DNA of 64,000 bases from Pseudomonas quebecensis (GTDB taxonomy: Bacteria; Pseudomonadota; Gammaproteobacteria; Pseudomonadales; Pseudomonadaceae): assembly GCF_026410085.1 (NCBI RefSeq), contig NZ_CP112866.1, positions 3,038,001 to 3,102,000 of the forward strand, in the 5' to 3' direction. Made by a program: the position numbers and the translations under genes. Positions 17,184-25,301 of the stretch are shown here, piece by piece. Position 1 is the stretch's first letter; every line of letters begins with the position of its first letter. The notes under the pieces are model-generated. The model was given only the letters and a program-made list of their open reading frames with translations. It did no database searches and was not told the DNA's origin.

Positions 17184-18104
17184 ATGCCCGTCAGCCGCGC
17201 CGCTCTGTTCGAACACCGCCCTGCCGAGCGCGAAGTAATCCTGCCCGAGCCCGACCACTGCTTTCGCTGGTTCGAACACGACTATCCCTATGACCTGGCA
17301 CGCTGGAACCACCATCCCGAGTTTGAGATCCACCTGATCCGCCAGGGCAGCGGCAAGCTGGTGGCGGGCGACTACATTGGCGCGTTCAGCGCCGGGCACG
17401 TCGCACTGATCGGCCCCGACCTGCCCCACGACTGGATCGGCGACCTCGCCCCCGGCGAGTACCTGGCCGGCCGTGACGTGGTGCTGCAATTCGACGGCGC
17501 CGCCCTGCTCGCTCTGCGCAATACCCTGCCGGAACTCGGCGACGTGCAGCGCTTGTTCGAACAGGCGCGGCGCGGCCTGGCTTTCAGCGGCGACACCGCC
17601 GTGCGGGCCGCGAGCCTGCTGGAAGACATCGGCCGCGCCCAGGGCCTGCAGCGGCTGATCCTGTTCCTGCAGCTGCTCGACACCCTCAAGAACGCCCCGC
17701 CCTCGCAGGCCCAGGCCCTGGCCAGCCCGTGCTACGCCCCCACCCTGGATGCGCGCAGTGCCGAGCCCATCAACAAGGCGTTCGACTACCTGATGCGCGA
17801 ACTGACCGGCGATGTGCGCCTGTCGGAGATCGCCCGCCAGCTGGACATGAGCGAGCCGGGGTTTTCACGTTTCTTCAAGCGCAACACCGGCCATGGGTTT
17901 ATCGACTTGATGCGCAAATTCCGGGTGCAGCGCGCTTGCCGCTTGCTGCTGCACAGCCAGATGTCGGTGGCGGATATCTGCTTTGAAGTGGGCTACGCCA
18001 ACCTGTCGAATTTCAACCGACACTTTCGCATCGAGATGCAGCAGACGCCGAGCGAATATCGACGCGAGACGGCGATTCACCTGTTCAACCGCAGCAGAAA
18101 ATGA
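17184..18104 (+). CDS. mtlR: MtlR-like AraC family activator of polyol genes
   Basis: 306 residues. The N-terminal sensing domain includes WNHHPEFEIHLIRQGSG and a cupin-like pattern; the C-terminal pair of helix-turn-helix motifs occupies about 205-300 (LSEIARQLDMSEPGFSRFFK and VADICFEVGYANLSNFNRHF). The sequence is close to MtlR, the activator of mannitol, sorbitol and arabitol use in P. fluorescens. Divergent from the mtlE-like gene, separated by about 210 bases holding an inverted repeat. ATG 17184 follows AAGAGGC. Confidence 0.88.
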   Translation: MPVSRAALFEHRPAEREVILPEPDHCFRWFEHDYPYDLARWNHHPEFEIHLIRQGSGKLVAGDYIGAFSAGHVALIGPDLPHDWIGDLAPGEYLAGRDVVLQFDGAALLALRNTLPELGDVQRLFEQARRGLAFSGDTAVRAASLLEDIGRAQGLQRLILFLQLLDTLKNAPPSQAQALASPCYAPTLDARSAEPINKAFDYLMRELTGDVRLSEIARQLDMSEPGFSRFFKRNTGHGFIDLMRKFRVQRACRLLLHSQMSVADICFEVGYANLSNFNRHFRIEMQQTPSEYRRETAIHLFNRSRK

Positions 18105-18190
18105 CACCCAGCCAATGTTGATCAATGGGTCGACTATTGGCTGAATTTTCCAGCCATTTCAGTCCTGTAAACGAAGTTGGTACATCCTGT

Positions 18191-18202
18191 GCAAACGTTT
18201 GC
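18191..18202. promoter_or_regulatory. LacI/PurR-type operator palindrome
   Basis: GCAAACGTTTGC is a perfect 12-bp palindrome with the central CG step typical of LacI-family operators, and matches the core of the enterobacterial PurR box. It sits 75 bases before the Tsx-like gene, whose partner gene acts on purine nucleosides. The controlling LacI-family protein is not in the window. Confidence 0.6.
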
Positions 18203-18276
18203 GATACGAACTTGCCAGCCAAGCTCCTCGCTGCCCGAGCAATCGGGTTTAAACCGCGTAAGAACAGGGATTTTCA

Positions 18277-19224
18277 ATGCAACCCACCTCCAGGCTCCCC
18301 GCCCCCTTTGCTGTTTCCGTGCTACTGGCCGCCGTTACGGGACTACTCAGCGCACCCATTTTGGCGCAGACCACGCCATCCGATGACTCAGCACAGGGCG
18401 AAACCCTCGCCCCCGAAGCCAGCCCGCCGAAGAAAGGCGCGTACCTGTCGGAGTGGTTCAACCAGGACCTGACGCTGATCGGCAGCAAAGACATCAGTTT
18501 CGGCCCCAAGCCACAGGACGATGTCTACCTGGAATACGAGTATTTCGGTCGCAAGGGCCCGTTCGAGCTGTACGGCTATATCGATGTGCCGAAGATCCTC
18601 ACCATCGGTAACAGCAATGACAAAGGCGTGTGGGACCATGGCTCGCCGGTGTTCATGGAGCATGAACCGCGCATTTCCATCGACTACCTGGCCGGACGCA
18701 GCCTGGCCATCGGGCCATTCAAGGAATGGTACGTGGCGTTCGACTGGATCTACGATCACGGCAGCAACAAGGAAAACCGCGCCAATACGCTGTACAGCGG
18801 CCTGGGCACCGACATCGAGACCCACTCGCGGGTCAACCTGTCGGCCAACTTCTATGGACGCTACCAGTGGGAAAACTACGGGGCGAGCAACGAGTATTCC
18901 TGGGATGGCTACCGTGCACAGATGAAGTACATCGTGCCTATCGGCAAGTTCGACAACGGTGCCTCGCTGACCTACATCGGCTTCACCAACTACGATTTTG
19001 GCTCGGACCTGCACAAGGACAACCCGGCGCGTACCGCCAACGCCCTGGTCGCGACCAACGTGCTGCTGTATTCGTTCACGCACCTGCGCTTCACTCTGGT
19101 TGGCCGTTACTTTCACAACGGCGGCAACTGGGAAGACGGCAGCGAGTTGAATTTCGGCGAAGGCAACTTCCGCGCGCGCTCCGACGGCTGGGGTTACTAC
19201 GCCGGCGTGGGCTACCAATTCTGA
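18277..19224 (+). CDS. Tsx-family nucleoside-specific outer-membrane channel
   Basis: 315 residues with a signal peptide (cleavage near PILAQT, about residue 30) followed by beta-strand-rich sequence with many aromatic residues, including YLEYEYFGRKGPFELYGYID and ending in GYYAGVGYQF with the terminal Phe typical of outer-membrane barrels. Tsx channels let nucleosides cross the outer membrane. Followed 14 bases later by a purine nucleoside (NUP) gene, with a PurR-like palindrome upstream, so both are likely a purine nucleoside uptake unit. Confidence 0.88.
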   Translation: MQPTSRLPAPFAVSVLLAAVTGLLSAPILAQTTPSDDSAQGETLAPEASPPKKGAYLSEWFNQDLTLIGSKDISFGPKPQDDVYLEYEYFGRKGPFELYGYIDVPKILTIGNSNDKGVWDHGSPVFMEHEPRISIDYLAGRSLAIGPFKEWYVAFDWIYDHGSNKENRANTLYSGLGTDIETHSRVNLSANFYGRYQWENYGASNEYSWDGYRAQMKYIVPIGKFDNGASLTYIGFTNYDFGSDLHKDNPARTANALVATNVLLYSFTHLRFTLVGRYFHNGGNWEDGSELNFGEGNFRARSDGWGYYAGVGYQF

Positions 19225-19238
19225 TCAAGGAGCAACAG

Positions 19239-20261
19239 ATGAACGCATTCAACCGTCTTTCGATTGCCATCGGCCTCGCCCTGCTGCCCCACGTGGCGCT
19301 GGCACAGGCGCCGATCAAGCCCAAGGTAATGCTGGTCACCATGTTCGCCCCCGAGGCGCAAACCTGGATAGACCGCCTGGCGCTCAAGCAGGAAGTGCGC
19401 GTGCCGGGCCTGTCCGCCGAGTACCCGGTAATCCGCTGCAACACCCAGGACGTGTGCCTGCTGGTCACCGGTATGGGCCAGACTAATGCCGCCGCATCCA
19501 CCCTGGCCCTGGCGCTGTCACCGCAGTTCGATCTGCGCCAGAGCTACTTTCTGGTCGCGGGCATCGCCGGTATCAGCCCCAAGCACGGCACCCTCGGCAC
19601 CGCTGCGTGGGCTCACTATCTGGTGGAGTTCGGCACGCAGTGGGAGTTGGATTCGCGGGATGCGCCCAAGCAATGGCCGACCGGTTACCTGGGCATCAAC
19701 ACCAAGGGGCCCAACGAGAAACCGCCGCTGGACTACAAAACCGAGGTGTTCGAGCTCAACCCCAAATTGCAGGCCAAGGCCTTCGCTTTGTCGCACCAGG
19801 TCGAACTCAGCGAAAGCAAGGAGTCGGCCGCCTGGCGCAAACACTACCCCGCCGCGCCCGCTAACCAGCCGCCGCGGGTCACTCGCTGTGACACGCTGGC
19901 CGGCAATACCTGGTTCTCCGGCACGCGGCTGAGCGAGCGCGCCGAGGTGTGGACCAAGCTGCTGACCGACAATAAAGGCGAGTACTGCACCACTCAACAG
20001 GAAGACAATTCCACCTACGAAGCCCTGCTGCGCGCCAGCCGCGAAGGTCTGGTGGATATCCAGCGCCTGGCGGTGGTGCGCGCCGGCTCGGACTTCGACC
20101 GTCCTTACCCTGGCTACAGCGAAGTGGATAACCTGCTCAAGTACGCCGATCAGGGCGGCTTCGTACCGGCGCTGGAGAACCTGTATCGCACGGGCAACCC
20201 GTTGGTGCAGGCGATCCTGAATAACTGGTCGGCGTGGGAGAACGGGGTGCCGGACGCCTGA
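19239..20261 (+). CDS. Purine nucleoside permease/NUP family periplasmic protein
   Basis: 340 residues with a signal peptide (cleavage after VALAQA, near 22). The mature part begins PKVMLVTMFAPEAQTWIDRL and contains VAGIAGISPKHGTLGTAAWA, typical of the NUP family. NUP proteins are called purine nucleoside permeases from fungal work, but the fold relates to nucleoside phosphorylases. In this operon it likely binds or processes purine nucleosides in the periplasm after entry through the Tsx channel. ATG 19239 follows AAGGAGCAAC. Confidence 0.85.
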   Translation: MNAFNRLSIAIGLALLPHVALAQAPIKPKVMLVTMFAPEAQTWIDRLALKQEVRVPGLSAEYPVIRCNTQDVCLLVTGMGQTNAAASTLALALSPQFDLRQSYFLVAGIAGISPKHGTLGTAAWAHYLVEFGTQWELDSRDAPKQWPTGYLGINTKGPNEKPPLDYKTEVFELNPKLQAKAFALSHQVELSESKESAAWRKHYPAAPANQPPRVTRCDTLAGNTWFSGTRLSERAEVWTKLLTDNKGEYCTTQQEDNSTYEALLRASREGLVDIQRLAVVRAGSDFDRPYPGYSEVDNLLKYADQGGFVPALENLYRTGNPLVQAILNNWSAWENGVPDA

Positions 20262-20319
20262 GACCATGAGGCTTGCGACGGGGCGCTTGCCGTGCTGAGC
20301 AGGCGCCCCTCTGCACCTA

Positions 20320-21279
20320 TCAGGGCACCAGAATGATTTTATCCGCGCTGCCCTGGTTCACCGTTTCATAACACCCGACCCCTTCGGCCAGCGCCACCTC
20401 GCGCAGGCCAGTCGGCAGCGGCAGCGAACCTTCGTCGAAGAAACACCCGAACTGCTCCAGCATCGCCGCGCATTGTTCGCAGTCATAGAGCAATGAGTTG
20501 ATGCCCACCACCGAGCCGCCTTTGCGATACAGCGCCAGGGCCGGCAATTGCACGTGGCCGTCCACCGGTGCGGCGATGATCGCGATGCGCCCGAACGCCG
20601 CCAGCCCCGCCACGGCCGCCGGCAACCAGAAGCCGGTGGTGTCGAAGATCACATCCGCACCGCCGGCGAACACCTCATGCACCTGCGCGCCCAGCGTTTC
20701 AGGCTGGCCCAGGGCAATCGCGGCGAAACCCTCGGCCTGTAACGACTCGACCTGCTCAGCGCGGCGTACCGCCGCCAGCACCTGGGCACCGCGGATTTTC
20801 GCGAGGGCCAGGGCCGCGCTGCCCACCGCGCCATTGGCACCGATCACCAGCAACCGCGTGCCGCTGCCCACACCGCTGCGCTCCAGGGCATCCCATGCAG
20901 TGGTGTACGGCACCCCGAGGCTGGCCGCCTGGGCAAAGCTCAATTGCGCGGGTTTGCGCGCCACGCCCTTGGCCGAGACGGTCAGGTACTGCGCATGGGA
21001 GCCGTCGGCGAAGAAGCCCAGGTCCCGACCGGTGCCCCACACTTCCTGGCCGAGCAGTGCCTGGGGGCCCTGCACCACCACGCCGGCAAAGTCGCGGCCG
21101 GGGATACGCGGCAACGTGGTGTAGGGGAAACGCCCGAGCACGTTCTTGACGTCGCTGGGGTTAAGGCCGGCGGCTTTGATCTGCACCAGCACTTCACCCA
21201 AGGCCGGAACCGGCGTGGGGACATCAACCAGGCGCAGCGCGGCGAGGTCGCCGGTGGTGGAAAATTGCAATGCGTTCAT
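20320..21279 (-). CDS. Zinc-binding-type MDR alcohol dehydrogenase/quinone oxidoreductase
   Basis: 319 residues of the medium-chain dehydrogenase superfamily. KAAGLNPSDVKNVLGRFP is the start of the catalytic GroES-like domain, and VIGANGAVGSAALALAKIRG the NAD(P)-binding Rossmann fold. It lacks the Cys residues of a structural zinc lobe, so it is nearer quinone oxidoreductases than true zinc ADHs. It lies just downstream of the small XapX gene, both possibly controlled by the AraC-type regulator at 21570. Confidence 0.85.
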   Translation of the reverse strand: MNALQFSTTGDLAALRLVDVPTPVPALGEVLVQIKAAGLNPSDVKNVLGRFPYTTLPRIPGRDFAGVVVQGPQALLGQEVWGTGRDLGFFADGSHAQYLTVSAKGVARKPAQLSFAQAASLGVPYTTAWDALERSGVGSGTRLLVIGANGAVGSAALALAKIRGAQVLAAVRRAEQVESLQAEGFAAIALGQPETLGAQVHEVFAGGADVIFDTTGFWLPAAVAGLAAFGRIAIIAAPVDGHVQLPALALYRKGGSVVGINSLLYDCEQCAAMLEQFGCFFDEGSLPLPTGLREVALAEGVGCYETVNQGSADKIILVP

Positions 21280-21306
21280 GCGTGCTCTCCCGCAGAAAAA
21301 AAGGGT

Positions 21307-21480
21307 TCAGGACAGCCAGCCGCTGACCAGTTGCCGGCCCATGGGCCAGAGTTTTTCGCCGAGCAGCATGCCCATCAGGCCCACCAGGGCGATGGCCGGC
21401 GGTGCGGGCGAGCGAAAATCCAGGGCGCCGTAGAGCACGCCGACCAGCAGGCCGATGGCCAGGGAAATCAGATAATCCAT
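21307..21480 (-). CDS. XapX domain small membrane protein
   Basis: 57 residues: starts MDYLISLAIGLLVGVLYGAL, then the short loop DFRSPAPPA and a second hydrophobic helix IALVGLMGMLLGE followed by KLWP. This two-helix pattern with SPAPP between the helices is that of XapX domain proteins, small inner-membrane proteins of unknown role often found beside oxidoreductases or isochorismatases. It ends 27 bases before the MDR dehydrogenase gene and is likely in the same transcript. A longer frame to 21565 in another phase is a shadow. Confidence 0.75.
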   Translation of the reverse strand: MDYLISLAIGLLVGVLYGALDFRSPAPPAIALVGLMGMLLGEKLWPMGRQLVSGWLS

Positions 21481-21569
21481 GGGGGTTACGCCGTGTCAGT
21501 TGAGAGCGCCAGTCTAGGCAGCGCGCCGCGCCGACATCGGCCAAGAGCTTCAGGATATCGGCCAACCCT

Positions 21570-22334
21570 TCAACCCACGTACTGCGACGGTGCTACCCCC
21601 AGCTCGCGGCGGAACATGTCGCTGAAACTGCTCGGCGAATAACCCAGTGCGCGGGCAATTCCACTGACCGACTGGCCCTGGATCAGCGCCGCCACCGCCG
21701 TGGCCAATTGCACCTGGCGCCGCCATTCGGCGAAACCCATGCCCAGGTGACTCTGGAACAGCCGCGCCAGGGTGCGCACGCTGGCACCGGCCGCTTCGGC
21801 ATGCTGCTCGAACGGGATCGCCAGGGACGGCGCCGCCATCACCGCCTGACACGCGTTCATCAGCCGGCGGTCGGCGCCCACCGGCATGGCGATGCGGATC
21901 GACGAGCGGCGCGCACGGTGCAACTCCAGCAGGGCCAGGCCGACCACCGCGTCGTAGTAGGCGCCATCGCCGCTGTCGCCCTGCTCCACCAGCGTGACGA
22001 TCAGCTCGCGCAGCAGCCCACCGACATCGATCACCTGCACCTCGGCATCCAGCGTGGCCGCCAGTGCCGGGCGCAGGTAGATGTTGCGCATCTGCAAATC
22101 CGACACCACGCGAATCCCGTGTTCCACCCCCGGCGGCAGCCAGACCGCGCGCTGGGGCGGTACCACCAGGGCCTCGCGCGGGGTTTCAACCCACATCACG
22201 CCGCTCATGGCGTAGAGCAACTGGCCCCATTCATGGCAATGGGGCTCGATGTAAAGCCCGCGCGGATACGTGCGCGCCAGGGGCTGCACGGGGACGGCGG
22301 GATCGGTCAGGTCGGGGGGCGCTGCCAGGGCCAT
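21570..22334 (-). CDS. AraC family regulator with N-terminal cupin
   Basis: 254 residues. The N-terminal cupin has PHCHEWGQLLYAMSGVMWV; the C-terminal two helix-turn-helix motifs cover about 165-250 (FEQHAEAAGASVRTLARLFQ and SGIARALGYSPSSFSDMFRR). This short arrangement resembles NimR-type AraC regulators, which control adjacent transport or detoxification genes. It reads toward the XapX and MDR genes, a probable target. Confidence 0.87.
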   Translation of the reverse strand: MALAAPPDLTDPAVPVQPLARTYPRGLYIEPHCHEWGQLLYAMSGVMWVETPREALVVPPQRAVWLPPGVEHGIRVVSDLQMRNIYLRPALAATLDAEVQVIDVGGLLRELIVTLVEQGDSGDGAYYDAVVGLALLELHRARRSSIRIAMPVGADRRLMNACQAVMAAPSLAIPFEQHAEAAGASVRTLARLFQSHLGMGFAEWRRQVQLATAVAALIQGQSVSGIARALGYSPSSFSDMFRRELGVAPSQYVG

Positions 22335-22449
22335 GGGCGGTCGTCTTGGGTGGATGAGCGGCCATGGTAATGAGCACCGCTCGACAATCCGAGTGAATTT
22401 TCAGCGCCGCCGGGGATCACTTGCTTATACCACCAGGGACGATGGCCCC

Positions 22450-22692
22450 ATGACTAACGCAAAACTGTTTGTAATCGACTACACCCTTCATGGCGAAGCC
22501 AAGTCATTCATTATTCGTCTGGAAAAACTCGACACTCTGGAAGCCTGGCATTGGGCCAGTTGCGACGCGGGCGTCGGCCGTATTGGGCGCTTCGCACGCG
22601 AGCAGGTGAAAAAGACCAGCCCGGCCCAGGCCGAAAAGTACGGCATCCAGAACGTGCAATGGCGCCGCTCGGACGCACGCGCGCAGGCATGA
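22450..22692 (+). CDS. Conserved small Pseudomonas protein (DUF6555-like)
   Basis: 80 residues, starting MTNAKLFVIDYTLHGEAKSF. No signal peptide or membrane segment. A single Cys, an acidic middle and a basic C-terminus (FAREQVKKTSPAQAEKYGIQ) are visible. I recognise it only as a small conserved pseudomonad protein of unknown role. The next gene starts 16 bases downstream on the same strand with a clear GAGGAG, so the two may be co-expressed. Confidence 0.65.
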   Translation: MTNAKLFVIDYTLHGEAKSFIIRLEKLDTLEAWHWASCDAGVGRIGRFAREQVKKTSPAQAEKYGIQNVQWRRSDARAQA

Positions 22693-22708
22693 AAGAGGAG
22701 AAAACAGC

Positions 22709-22981
22709 ATGGCTTTACCCGAACACGTCACTGGCAAGGCACACATCGACTATACCCAGAACACCTTGTTCGGGCCGTTGGCCAAGCAGGCCGAATGTCA
22801 GGTGAGCCTGGAGCACACGTCCGAGCGGCTGGTGCTCAAGGTGTTCCAACCGCTGCCGGAAGATTTGCAGGATGCACAGACCGTAGTGTTTGCGCTGCAA
22901 GGCCGACGTACCAGTGCGGTCGTCAGAGACAGCCGGCGCCTGGCCGACCAGAGCCTGCAACTGCAGCTTGAAGCGCAGTAA
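22709..22981 (+). CDS. Conserved small hypothetical protein
   Basis: 90 residues, starting MALPEHVTGKAHIDYTQNTL, soluble, with alternating polar and hydrophobic residues suggesting a small beta-sheet domain (for example ERLVLKVFQPLP and RRTSAVVRDSRRL). Preceded by GAGGAG at good spacing, so the start is well supported. No function can be assigned. Downstream lies a palindrome at 23000-23023 and then the convergent metallothionein gene. Confidence 0.65.
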   Translation: MALPEHVTGKAHIDYTQNTLFGPLAKQAECQVSLEHTSERLVLKVFQPLPEDLQDAQTVVFALQGRRTSAVVRDSRRLADQSLQLQLEAQ

Positions 22982-22999
22982 CCCGTACTGAAGAAGCGT

Positions 23000-23023
23000 G
23001 TGGCGGGCCGGCCGGCCCGCCAC
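23000..23023. terminator. Perfect 24-bp palindrome between convergent genes
   Basis: GTGGCGGGCC followed by GGCC and then GGCCCGCCAC forms a perfect palindrome. It sits between the stop of the small hypothetical gene (22981) and the stop of the convergent metallothionein gene (23045), a good place for a bidirectional transcript end. There is no T-tract, so intrinsic termination is uncertain. Confidence 0.4.
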
Positions 23024-23044
23024 AACGCCCGCGCTTGCCCTACC

Positions 23045-23215
23045 TCAGCTTTTAGCCGACTTGGCGCACTCGCATCCCGTGGCCGAAGCACACGGTTCGC
23101 CATGAGCGTGGTGCTCGGCACAGCCCGGGCAGCAATAACCCTTACCGTCCTTCATTACCGCATCGACGCCCAGTACACATTTGCAGTGCGGGCAGGCACA
23201 GGTTTGATCTGGCAT
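23045..23215 (-). CDS. Bacterial metallothionein
   Basis: 56 residues with ten cysteines (positions 6, 8, 11, 13, 28, 29, 32, 42, 48, 50) and histidines including 10, 35, 36 and 38. The CxCxxCxC start (CACPHCKC), the YCCPGCAEHH centre and the CECAKSAKS tail match the SmtA/BmtA-type metallothioneins of pseudomonads, which bind Zn2+ or Cd2+ in a four-metal cluster. ATG 23215 follows AGGAGTCTG. It is a single-gene unit between two convergently arranged neighbours. Confidence 0.9.
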   Translation of the reverse strand: MPDQTCACPHCKCVLGVDAVMKDGKGYCCPGCAEHHAHGEPCASATGCECAKSAKS

Positions 23216-23304
23216 GGTCAGACTCCTCGTTCATGGTCGTCAAGGTGCGGCGAGCGCCGGCACCTTTAGCACTGACTGCGAGCCTGCGCCGATCGTTCAA
23301 ACCT

Positions 23305-23757
23305 TCAGTCGCTGCGCGTATTGCTGCGGTACATGAATACCAGCGCGAGGGCCAGGCACACCATGGCCACCAGGCGACTGCCCGACAATTCGATGGCCGG
23401 GTTGCCCAACCAGCCGAAATTATCGATCAGCATACCCATGCCCAACTGCCCGACGATCACCGCCACGGTGGCCACCGCCGTGCCGACCACCGGCACCGCG
23501 CCCACCATCACCATCATGTACACCACCCCGAACAACGCCCCGGTCAGTTGCCATTTGGGCACGTCCAGCAGGCTTACGGCCTGGGCCGGCTCAAAGAAGA
23601 AAATCAACAGCGCGGTGGTCAATGCACCGACCGCGAAGGTCAACAGGCTGCTGCGCAGCACGCCGACTGTCTGCCCCAGGCGGCCATTGATCGCCGCCTG
23701 CACGCTGAGAACCGCGCCGGCGGCAATCACCACTATCAGTAAAAAAATCAGATTCAT
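23305..23757 (-). CDS. YdcZ-type (DUF606) small DMT transporter subunit 2
   Basis: 150 residues, about five hydrophobic helices with VYMMVMVGAVPVVGTAVATV and GQLGMGMLIDNFGWLGNP, characteristic of the short YdcZ-like members of the drug/metabolite transporter superfamily. Such half-size proteins work as dimers. Its start lies four bases after the stop of a paralogous gene, so the two probably form a heterodimer. Substrate unknown. Confidence 0.82.
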   Translation of the reverse strand: MNLIFLLIVVIAAGAVLSVQAAINGRLGQTVGVLRSSLLTFAVGALTTALLIFFFEPAQAVSLLDVPKWQLTGALFGVVYMMVMVGAVPVVGTAVATVAVIVGQLGMGMLIDNFGWLGNPAIELSGSRLVAMVCLALALVFMYRSNTRSD

Positions 23758-23761
23758 CGCC

Positions 23762-24250
23762 TTACCCTCGTGCAATCAGAACAAGTGCCGCCACAATCAA
23801 CGCCAGCGCGATCCAGCGCTCGCCATTAACCCGCTTGCGCGCCGTGCCGAACCAGCCGAAATGGTCAATCAGCACGCTCTTGCCCACTTGCCCGGACAGG
23901 ATCGCGATCATCGTCATCGCAATGCCGATGTGCGGCGTGGCAAGGGTCAGCACCACCACATACATCGGCCCCAGGAACCCGCCGATCAACTGCCAGCGCG
24001 GCAAATCGGTGAGCGCCGGACCCTTTTGCGGACCGCTGAATAACAGCAACAGGAACAGAATCGCCGAACCTACGCCGAAAATGCTCAAGGTCGCCCACAA
24101 ATGCCCCACCTGAACCCCCAGCGGCCCAAGCAGACCGGCTTCCACCGATAAGCCCATGCCGGCCAGGATCACCAGCGGCAACAGCAGCAAGCGCAACAGA
24201 TTTCTTTTCGGCCTGGCCTGCGCCACGCCCTCAATGGAACTTGCCTGCAT
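23762..24250 (-). CDS. YdcZ-type (DUF606) small DMT transporter subunit 1
   Basis: 162 residues with an extra hydrophilic N-terminus and about five helices. The motif GQVGKSVLIDHFGWFGTARK is the counterpart of GQLGMGMLIDNFGWLG in the following gene, showing the two are paralogues. First gene of a two-gene operon divergent from a LysR regulator at 24368, which is the likely controller. Confidence 0.82.
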   Translation of the reverse strand: MQASSIEGVAQARPKRNLLRLLLLPLVILAGMGLSVEAGLLGPLGVQVGHLWATLSIFGVGSAILFLLLLFSGPQKGPALTDLPRWQLIGGFLGPMYVVVLTLATPHIGIAMTMIAILSGQVGKSVLIDHFGWFGTARKRVNGERWIALALIVAALVLIARG

Positions 24251-24301
24251 ACATCACCTGCGTTTCAACGTTGGAAGAATGGCGCGCATTATCCGGTAGC
24301 T

Positions 24302-24358
24302 GTGCTGTGCGATAAATGGCAGCATGCGGACAACACCTTTGCGCAATGCGCACAGCAC
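24302..24358. promoter_or_regulatory. Inverted repeat in the YdcZ/LysR divergent promoter
   Basis: GTGCTGTGCG at 24302-24311 is mirrored exactly by CGCACAGCAC at 24349-24358, ten bases before the LysR start. The right arm overlaps TGCGCAATGCGCA. It could be a LysR binding site or a leader hairpin that limits LysR translation. Confidence 0.4.
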
Positions 24359-24367
24359 GGAGCCGTA

Positions 24368-25300
24368 ATGCAGGGTTTGAATGAATTGAGTTTCAAGGCG
24401 TTGCGCCTGTTTGTGGCGGTGCTGGACTACGGCAGCTTTTCCGAAGTAGCGCGCCGCGAAGGTTTGGCGCCCTCTTCGATTTCGCGCCAGGTTCAATTGA
24501 TGGAGCACGCCCTCAGGCAACAGTTGCTGTATCGCCACACTCGCGCGGTCAGCCCCACCGAGGCCGGGCGCCTGCTCGGACGGCACGCGCGCCTGCTGCT
24601 GGAGCAATTGGAAGCCGCTGGCCAGGCCCTGCAGGAGCAGGACAGTGAACCCAGCGGCCTGGTGCGCATTAACGCGCCGATGGTGTTCGGCCAGCGCCAC
24701 TTGTCACCGTGGCTGGGCGAGTTATGTCGGCGTTACCCGAAGCTGCAACTGGATATCCAGCAAACCGACACCTACGTCGACCCATTACAGGACGGCACCG
24801 ACCTGCTGTTTCGCATCGGCGTGCTCAACGATTCCAGCATGCAGGCGCGCATTTTCGCGCCGCAACGCTTTCGCATCGCCGCCAGCCCCGCTTATCTGGC
24901 CCGACATGGCACACCCCGTCACCCGGACGAACTGGCCGCACACCAGTGCCTGGCCTATAAAGGCGTCACCGGCCAGCAACGCTGGTTCTTCCGCCGCGCC
25001 CAGGGCGATTGGACGCCCTACAGTGTCAAAGGCCCCATCACCGGCAACCACGCCGACACCCTGACCCACGCCGCCGAACAAGGCCTGGGGCTGGTGGTGT
25101 TTCCCTCCTGGCTGATTGGCGACAGCCTGCGCGCCGGCACCTTGCAGGCGGTGCTGACCGACTACGACGTAGCGACCACACTGGAGCCCCAGCAGATCGC
25201 GGCGTTGTGGCCGGGCAGCCGGCGTTTGTCGCTGAAGGTGCGTACGGTGATCGATTACTTTGTGGAGTGTTTTGGCACCGTGCCGTATTGGGATCGCTGA
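24368..25300 (+). CDS. LysR family transcriptional regulator
   Basis: 310 residues. N-terminal winged helix about 8-67 (FKALRLFVAVLDYGSFSEVA and SSISRQVQLME), then a periplasmic-binding-like sensor domain from about 95 (LVRINAPMVFGQRHLSPWL). It belongs to the CrgA/AaeR-like group with short helical linker. Divergent from the two-gene YdcZ operon, so probably its regulator. ATG 24368 was chosen over the upstream extension to 24302 because it aligns with the family start. Confidence 0.9.
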   Translation: MQGLNELSFKALRLFVAVLDYGSFSEVARREGLAPSSISRQVQLMEHALRQQLLYRHTRAVSPTEAGRLLGRHARLLLEQLEAAGQALQEQDSEPSGLVRINAPMVFGQRHLSPWLGELCRRYPKLQLDIQQTDTYVDPLQDGTDLLFRIGVLNDSSMQARIFAPQRFRIAASPAYLARHGTPRHPDELAAHQCLAYKGVTGQQRWFFRRAQGDWTPYSVKGPITGNHADTLTHAAEQGLGLVVFPSWLIGDSLRAGTLQAVLTDYDVATTLEPQQIAALWPGSRRLSLKVRTVIDYFVECFGTVPYWDR

Positions 25301-25301
25301 C

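Noticed and set aside
20267..20310. Terminator between the NUP and MDR genes
   Set aside because: GGGCGC/GCGCCC pairing is possible but there is no T-run and the stem is interrupted.
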